Origin: an uncultured Clostridia bacterium
Lineage (GTDB): Bacteria; Bacillota; Clostridia; Oscillospirales; Acutalibacteraceae
Assembly: GCA_947565265.1 (NCBI GenBank)
Contig: CANOFK010000037.1
Span: 1-8,215, forward strand
Length of the DNA: 8,215 nt
Direction: 5' to 3'
Notes under the pieces: model-generated
What the model saw: only the letters and a program-made list of their open reading frames with translations
Databases searched by the model: none
Told to the model about the DNA's origin: nothing
Program-made: the position numbers and the translations under genes
In this document: positions 6,226 to 8,215 of the stretch, in pieces
Position numbering within the stretch: the first letter of the stretch is position 1
Layout: each line of letters begins with the position of its first letter

Positions 6226-6933
6226 TCAGCTCCAGCGCCGGCTTTCGATCCTGCGGGCGGTGAGGAACACGAATACCGCCATAACGCTGAGGAAGAACAC
6301 CATGCTGGAAACGCTGAAAAGCCCCTGGGTGAAAATATTGTAGCGGCCGCTGAAGGAGAACCAGCTAACCACGGTGGCGATGGCCTGGTTATTGATAGAG
6401 GACGCCAGGGCATCCACATACATCAGGAACACGGACACGGCAAAGGTGCCGATGGCGGCGATGATCTGGCTGACGGTCAGGCTGGAGATGAACACGCCGA
6501 TGGAGATCATGGCCCCGCCGTAGAGCAGGGTGCCGATATAGTTGCCCAGAATCTCGCCCCAACTGGGGCTGGAGAAAAAGCTCATGGCCACTGCCGGCAG
6601 CAGCCCGATGGACGTGGCCAGAAGGAACACAAAGAGGCTGGCAAAGAACTTGCCCAGCACAATGGCCGTGACCCCCACCGGGGCGGTGAGCAGGATCTGG
6701 TCGGTTTTGTTTTTTTGGTCATCCGTAAGGCAGCGCATGGTGATGATGGGGATGACCAGCATGGAAAAGCTGAACATGGTGCTGTAGACATACCGGGGGA
6801 TATAGCTGGACGAGCCGGTGGCCATAACCATGAAGTAGAACAGCCCGTAAAGCGCGGCCAGAATGGCCACGCACACATACCCGATGGGCGAGGCGAAATA
6901 GGAGCGCAGCTCCCGCTTGAAAATTGCCGTCAT
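6226..6933 (-). CDS. ABC-2 type transporter permease (GldF-like)
   Basis: This is a 235-aa integral membrane protein with about six hydrophobic helices (roughly 16-38, 51-67, 91-119, 131-152, 156-172 and 207-226). It is the usual size for an ABC-2 permease without a large external domain. The N-terminus MTAIFKRELRSYFASPIGYV is the amphipathic start typical of these permeases. The loop IPIITMRCLTDDQKNKTDQI (61-80), then LLTAPVG, is the conserved segment thought to contact the ATPase. Its ATG overlaps the ATPase stop codon as ATGA (6930-6933), and AAAGGAGA lies about 9 nt upstream, so the two proteins are likely made in equal amounts. With the ATPase it should form the transport core, probably as two copies of each. 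The substrate and the direction of transport are not evident. Confidence 0.9.
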   Translation of the reverse strand: MTAIFKRELRSYFASPIGYVCVAILAALYGLFYFMVMATGSSSYIPRYVYSTMFSFSMLVIPIITMRCLTDDQKNKTDQILLTAPVGVTAIVLGKFFASLFVFLLATSIGLLPAVAMSFFSSPSWGEILGNYIGTLLYGGAMISIGVFISSLTVSQIIAAIGTFAVSVFLMYVDALASSINNQAIATVVSWFSFSGRYNIFTQGLFSVSSMVFFLSVMAVFVFLTARRIESRRWS

Positions 6934-7898
6934 TGTTGATCTTCTCCTTTCCCGTGCGCGGTGCCGGCGTCTGTACTGGTAAGCTGTAGGAACAGATCCT
7001 CCAGCGTAAGGTCGGTGTTTTTCAGGCCCAGCACCGGCCAGCCGTTACGGGCCATGAGGGCGAACAGGTCCCGGCGCAGGTCTACGTCCGGGGCGGCTTC
7101 TACGCTGAAGTCGCAGGCGCCGGGCTCTTTCTCGCCCATGGAGTATACGTCCACCACCCGCTCCATGGCCGCGATGGCGTGGAGGATCTCCCGCTCCGGC
7201 CCCTCGGCCCGGAGGATCAGCCGGTGATCTTGCGAGAGGTCGTGGGCCAGGGTGGCGGTGGAACCGTCTGCCACCAGCTTGCCGTTGTTGATGACGATGA
7301 TACGCTCGCAGACCGCCTGGACCTCCGGCAGGATGTGAGAACTGAGGATGACGGTGTGGTTGCGGCCCAAGTTTTTGATCAGGGTGCGGATCTCGATGAT
7401 CTGCTTGGGGTCCAGGCCCACGGTGGGCTCGTCCAGAATGAGCACCGGGGGGTTGCCGATAAGGGCCTGGGCAATGCCTACCCGCTGCTTGTAGCCCTTG
7501 GACAGGTTGCCGACCAGCCGGCCGTATACGTTTTCGATTTTGACCAGCCGGCAGATCTCCTCTAGGTGCTGCTGCCGGGGCTGGGTGGCTTTTTTCAGCT
7601 CGTAGACAAAATTGAGGTATTCTTTTACCGTCATGTCCATGTACAGCGGCGGCTGCTCCGGCAAATAGCCGATTTGCCGCTTTACCTCGTTGGGGTCGTC
7701 CAGCGTGTTTTTGCCCGCTACGCTGACCGTGCCCTCGGTGGCCGACAGGTAGCCGGTGATGATGTTCATGGTGGTGGATTTTCCCGCACCATTCGGACCA
7801 AGAAAACCTACTATGGAGCCCTCTTCTATCGTAAAGCTCACATGGTCCACCGCCAGGTTCGCACCATAGCGTTTCGTCAGATCCCTGACTTCTACCAT
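6930..7898 (-). CDS. ABC transporter ATP-binding protein (GldA/CcmA-like)
   Basis: This 322-aa cytoplasmic ATPase powers the adjacent permease. Numbering from MVEVRDLTKRYG, all nucleotide-binding motifs are intact: Walker A GPNGAGKST (34-42), Q-loop Q82 (YLPEQPP), signature LSKGY (132-136), Walker B VLILDEP (152-158), D-loop GLDP (161-164) and switch H188 (SSHIL). The C-terminal 100 residues form the extra domain usual in ABC-2 export ATPases, with LEDLFLQLT near the end. An in-frame ATG at 7943 would give a 337-aa form. That codon lies inside the promoter, between the -35 and -10 boxes. The start at 7898 has an ideal AGGAGG 10 nt upstream and begins as family members do. It is the first gene of the leftward chain. 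The family is secure, the substrate unknown. Confidence 0.93.
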   Translation of the reverse strand: MVEVRDLTKRYGANLAVDHVSFTIEEGSIVGFLGPNGAGKSTTMNIITGYLSATEGTVSVAGKNTLDDPNEVKRQIGYLPEQPPLYMDMTVKEYLNFVYELKKATQPRQQHLEEICRLVKIENVYGRLVGNLSKGYKQRVGIAQALIGNPPVLILDEPTVGLDPKQIIEIRTLIKNLGRNHTVILSSHILPEVQAVCERIIVINNGKLVADGSTATLAHDLSQDHRLILRAEGPEREILHAIAAMERVVDVYSMGEKEPGACDFSVEAAPDVDLRRDLFALMARNGWPVLGLKNTDLTLEDLFLQLTSTDAGTAHGKGEDQQ

Positions 7899-7908
7899 TT
7901 CCGTGATT

Positions 7909-7914
7909 CCTCCT
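7909..7914 (-). promoter_or_regulatory. Ribosome binding site fixing the ATPase start at 7898
   Basis: The minus strand reads AGGAGG here, 10 nt before the ATG at 7898. The longer reading frame from 7943 would translate straight through this site, which argues for the shorter protein. Confidence 0.75.
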
Positions 7915-7933
7915 GTTTTTTCAAACTCTTTAT

Positions 7934-7962
7934 AGTATGACAAAAAAGCGTCCTTTTGTCAA
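7934..7962 (-). promoter_or_regulatory. Promoter of the ABC gene chain with inverted repeat between -35 and -10
   Basis: The minus strand carries a perfect -35 box TTGACA (7957-7962) and, after a 17-bp spacer, CATACT (7934-7939), a 4/6 match to the -10 box, followed by an AT-rich TATAAAG. A perfect 8-bp inverted repeat, TGACAAAA (7938-7945) and TTTTGTCA (7954-7961) with an 8-bp spacer, occupies the space between the boxes and touches both. This is the classic position for a repressor operator. Transcription would start near 7925-7928, about 30 nt before the ATPase ATG. No regulator gene for it is visible in the window. Confidence 0.7.
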
Positions 7963-7988
7963 GCCTATTCCCTGATTTGACGGGCTTT

Positions 7989-8045
7989 GCCGGGGCTCCG
8001 CCGGGGCACTGCCGGGGCTCCACCGGGGCGCTGCCCCGGACCCCG
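7989..8045. repeat. 11-bp GC-rich tandem repeat ending in a hairpin
   Basis: Four consecutive 11-bp units occur: GCCGGGGCTCC (7989-7999), GCCGGGGCACT (8000-8010), GCCGGGGCTCC (8011-8021) and ACCGGGGCGCT (8022-8032). They run into GCCCCGGACCCCG. The last unit and this tail form the hairpin CCGGGGC/GCCCCGG (8023-8029 with 8033-8039, loop GCT). The segment 8023-8047 matches 1596-1620 at 22 of 25 positions. It lies just upstream of the ABC promoter, in non-coding sequence. Confidence 0.75.
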
Positions 8046-8077
8046 CTTAAGAACCTTTTTGAAAAAAGGTTCTTAAG
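8046..8077. repeat. Perfect 32-bp palindrome (15-bp arms)
   Basis: CTTAAGAACCTTTTT (8046-8060) is followed by the two bases GA and then its exact reverse complement (8063-8077). It directly abuts the GC-rich tandem repeat. Because the T-run is inside the stem, and the flanks are GATCTCC on one side and GCGGGG on the other, it does not look like a standard terminator. A repetitive intergenic palindrome that moves with the neighbouring repeat is more likely. Confidence 0.75.
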
Positions 8078-8215
8078 GATCTCCAAAAACTAACTTTTTT
8101 CTGTTTTCTTTATTTATGGGCTGAGGGGGAGGGGGATCAAAAAAAGAAAAAGAAGAAAAAGTTTTTTCCCGCGATTGTGACCGGGCGGGGGGCTTTTTTG
8201 TAAGAGGGCCCTTGT
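8078..8215. other. AT-rich, low-complexity spacer, no gene seen
   Basis: T-rich sequence (8094-8116) is followed by a G-rich patch (8118-8135) and an A/G-only stretch (8138-8161). Near the edge, CCCGC (8168-8172) can pair with GCGGG (8185-8189) around a 12-nt loop, followed rightward by GGGCTTTTTTG. This is a possible weak rightward terminator. No coding frame with a ribosome binding site was found before the window ends. Confidence 0.4.

Noticed and set aside
4572..6933. Gliding motility genes
   Set aside because: The GldF/GldG resemblance is only at family level. These families are widespread in non-gliding Firmicutes, and no other gliding genes are present, so no gld symbols were assigned.
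7899..7943. N-terminal extension of the ATPase (MSYYKEFEKTGG...)
   Set aside because: The ATG at 7943 lies between the -35 and -10 boxes, upstream of the expected transcription start, and the AGGAGG site serves the ATG at 7898.
7892..8086. A 64-aa minus-strand frame beginning MEILKNLF
   Set aside because: It translates the palindrome, the GC-rich tandem repeat and the ABC promoter, and has no recognisable domain.

Overview
The window looks like a chromosomal segment of a GC-rich, gut-type Clostridia bacterium, probably close to the Oscillospiraceae. This is an inference from three things. The coding regions are GC-rich but the spacers are very AT-rich. AGGAGG-type ribosome binding sites are strong. 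The proteins most resemble, from memory, families common in that group: an integrase with an embedded XRE-like helix-turn-helix, a GldA/GldF/GldG-like ABC set with a DUF4340 protein, and a PF04392 substrate-binding lipoprotein. No RNA gene, CRISPR array or insertion sequence was recognised. All six genes read leftward (minus strand).

From right to left, the far-right spacer (7963-8215) holds an 11-bp GC-rich tandem repeat, a short hairpin, a perfect 15-bp-arm palindrome and AT-rich low-complexity sequence. A clear promoter at 7934-7962, with a perfect inverted repeat between its -35 and -10 boxes, then drives a compact chain. The chain consists of an ABC ATPase (start corrected to 7898), a six-helix permease (joined by an ATGA overlap), a GldG-like membrane-anchored auxiliary protein, a DUF4340 membrane-anchored protein (4-nt gap), and a substrate-binding lipoprotein 43 nt further on. 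The first four probably form one envelope complex of unknown substrate: the ATPase energises the permease, and the two large single- or double-anchored extracytoplasmic proteins form its outer part. The lipoprotein belongs to the TrpX-like PF04392 family, which is normally paired with a different permease and ATPase. Here it has no such partners within view.

The 525-bp spacer 1501-2025 contains, reading from the chain towards the integrase, a 13-bp perfect stem-loop, about 200 bp of T-rich low-complexity sequence (A-rich in the transcript), an excellent bidirectional intrinsic terminator, a cluster of GC-rich hairpins related to the repeat at the right end, and the integrase promoter, which also carries an inverted repeat. 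The leftmost gene is a complete tyrosine recombinase whose catalytic residues are all present and whose core-binding domain is interrupted by an XRE-like segment. It may mark the edge of an integrated element, but no excisionase gene or duplicated attachment site is visible here. A strongly G-quadruplex-prone G-rich stretch follows its stop codon.
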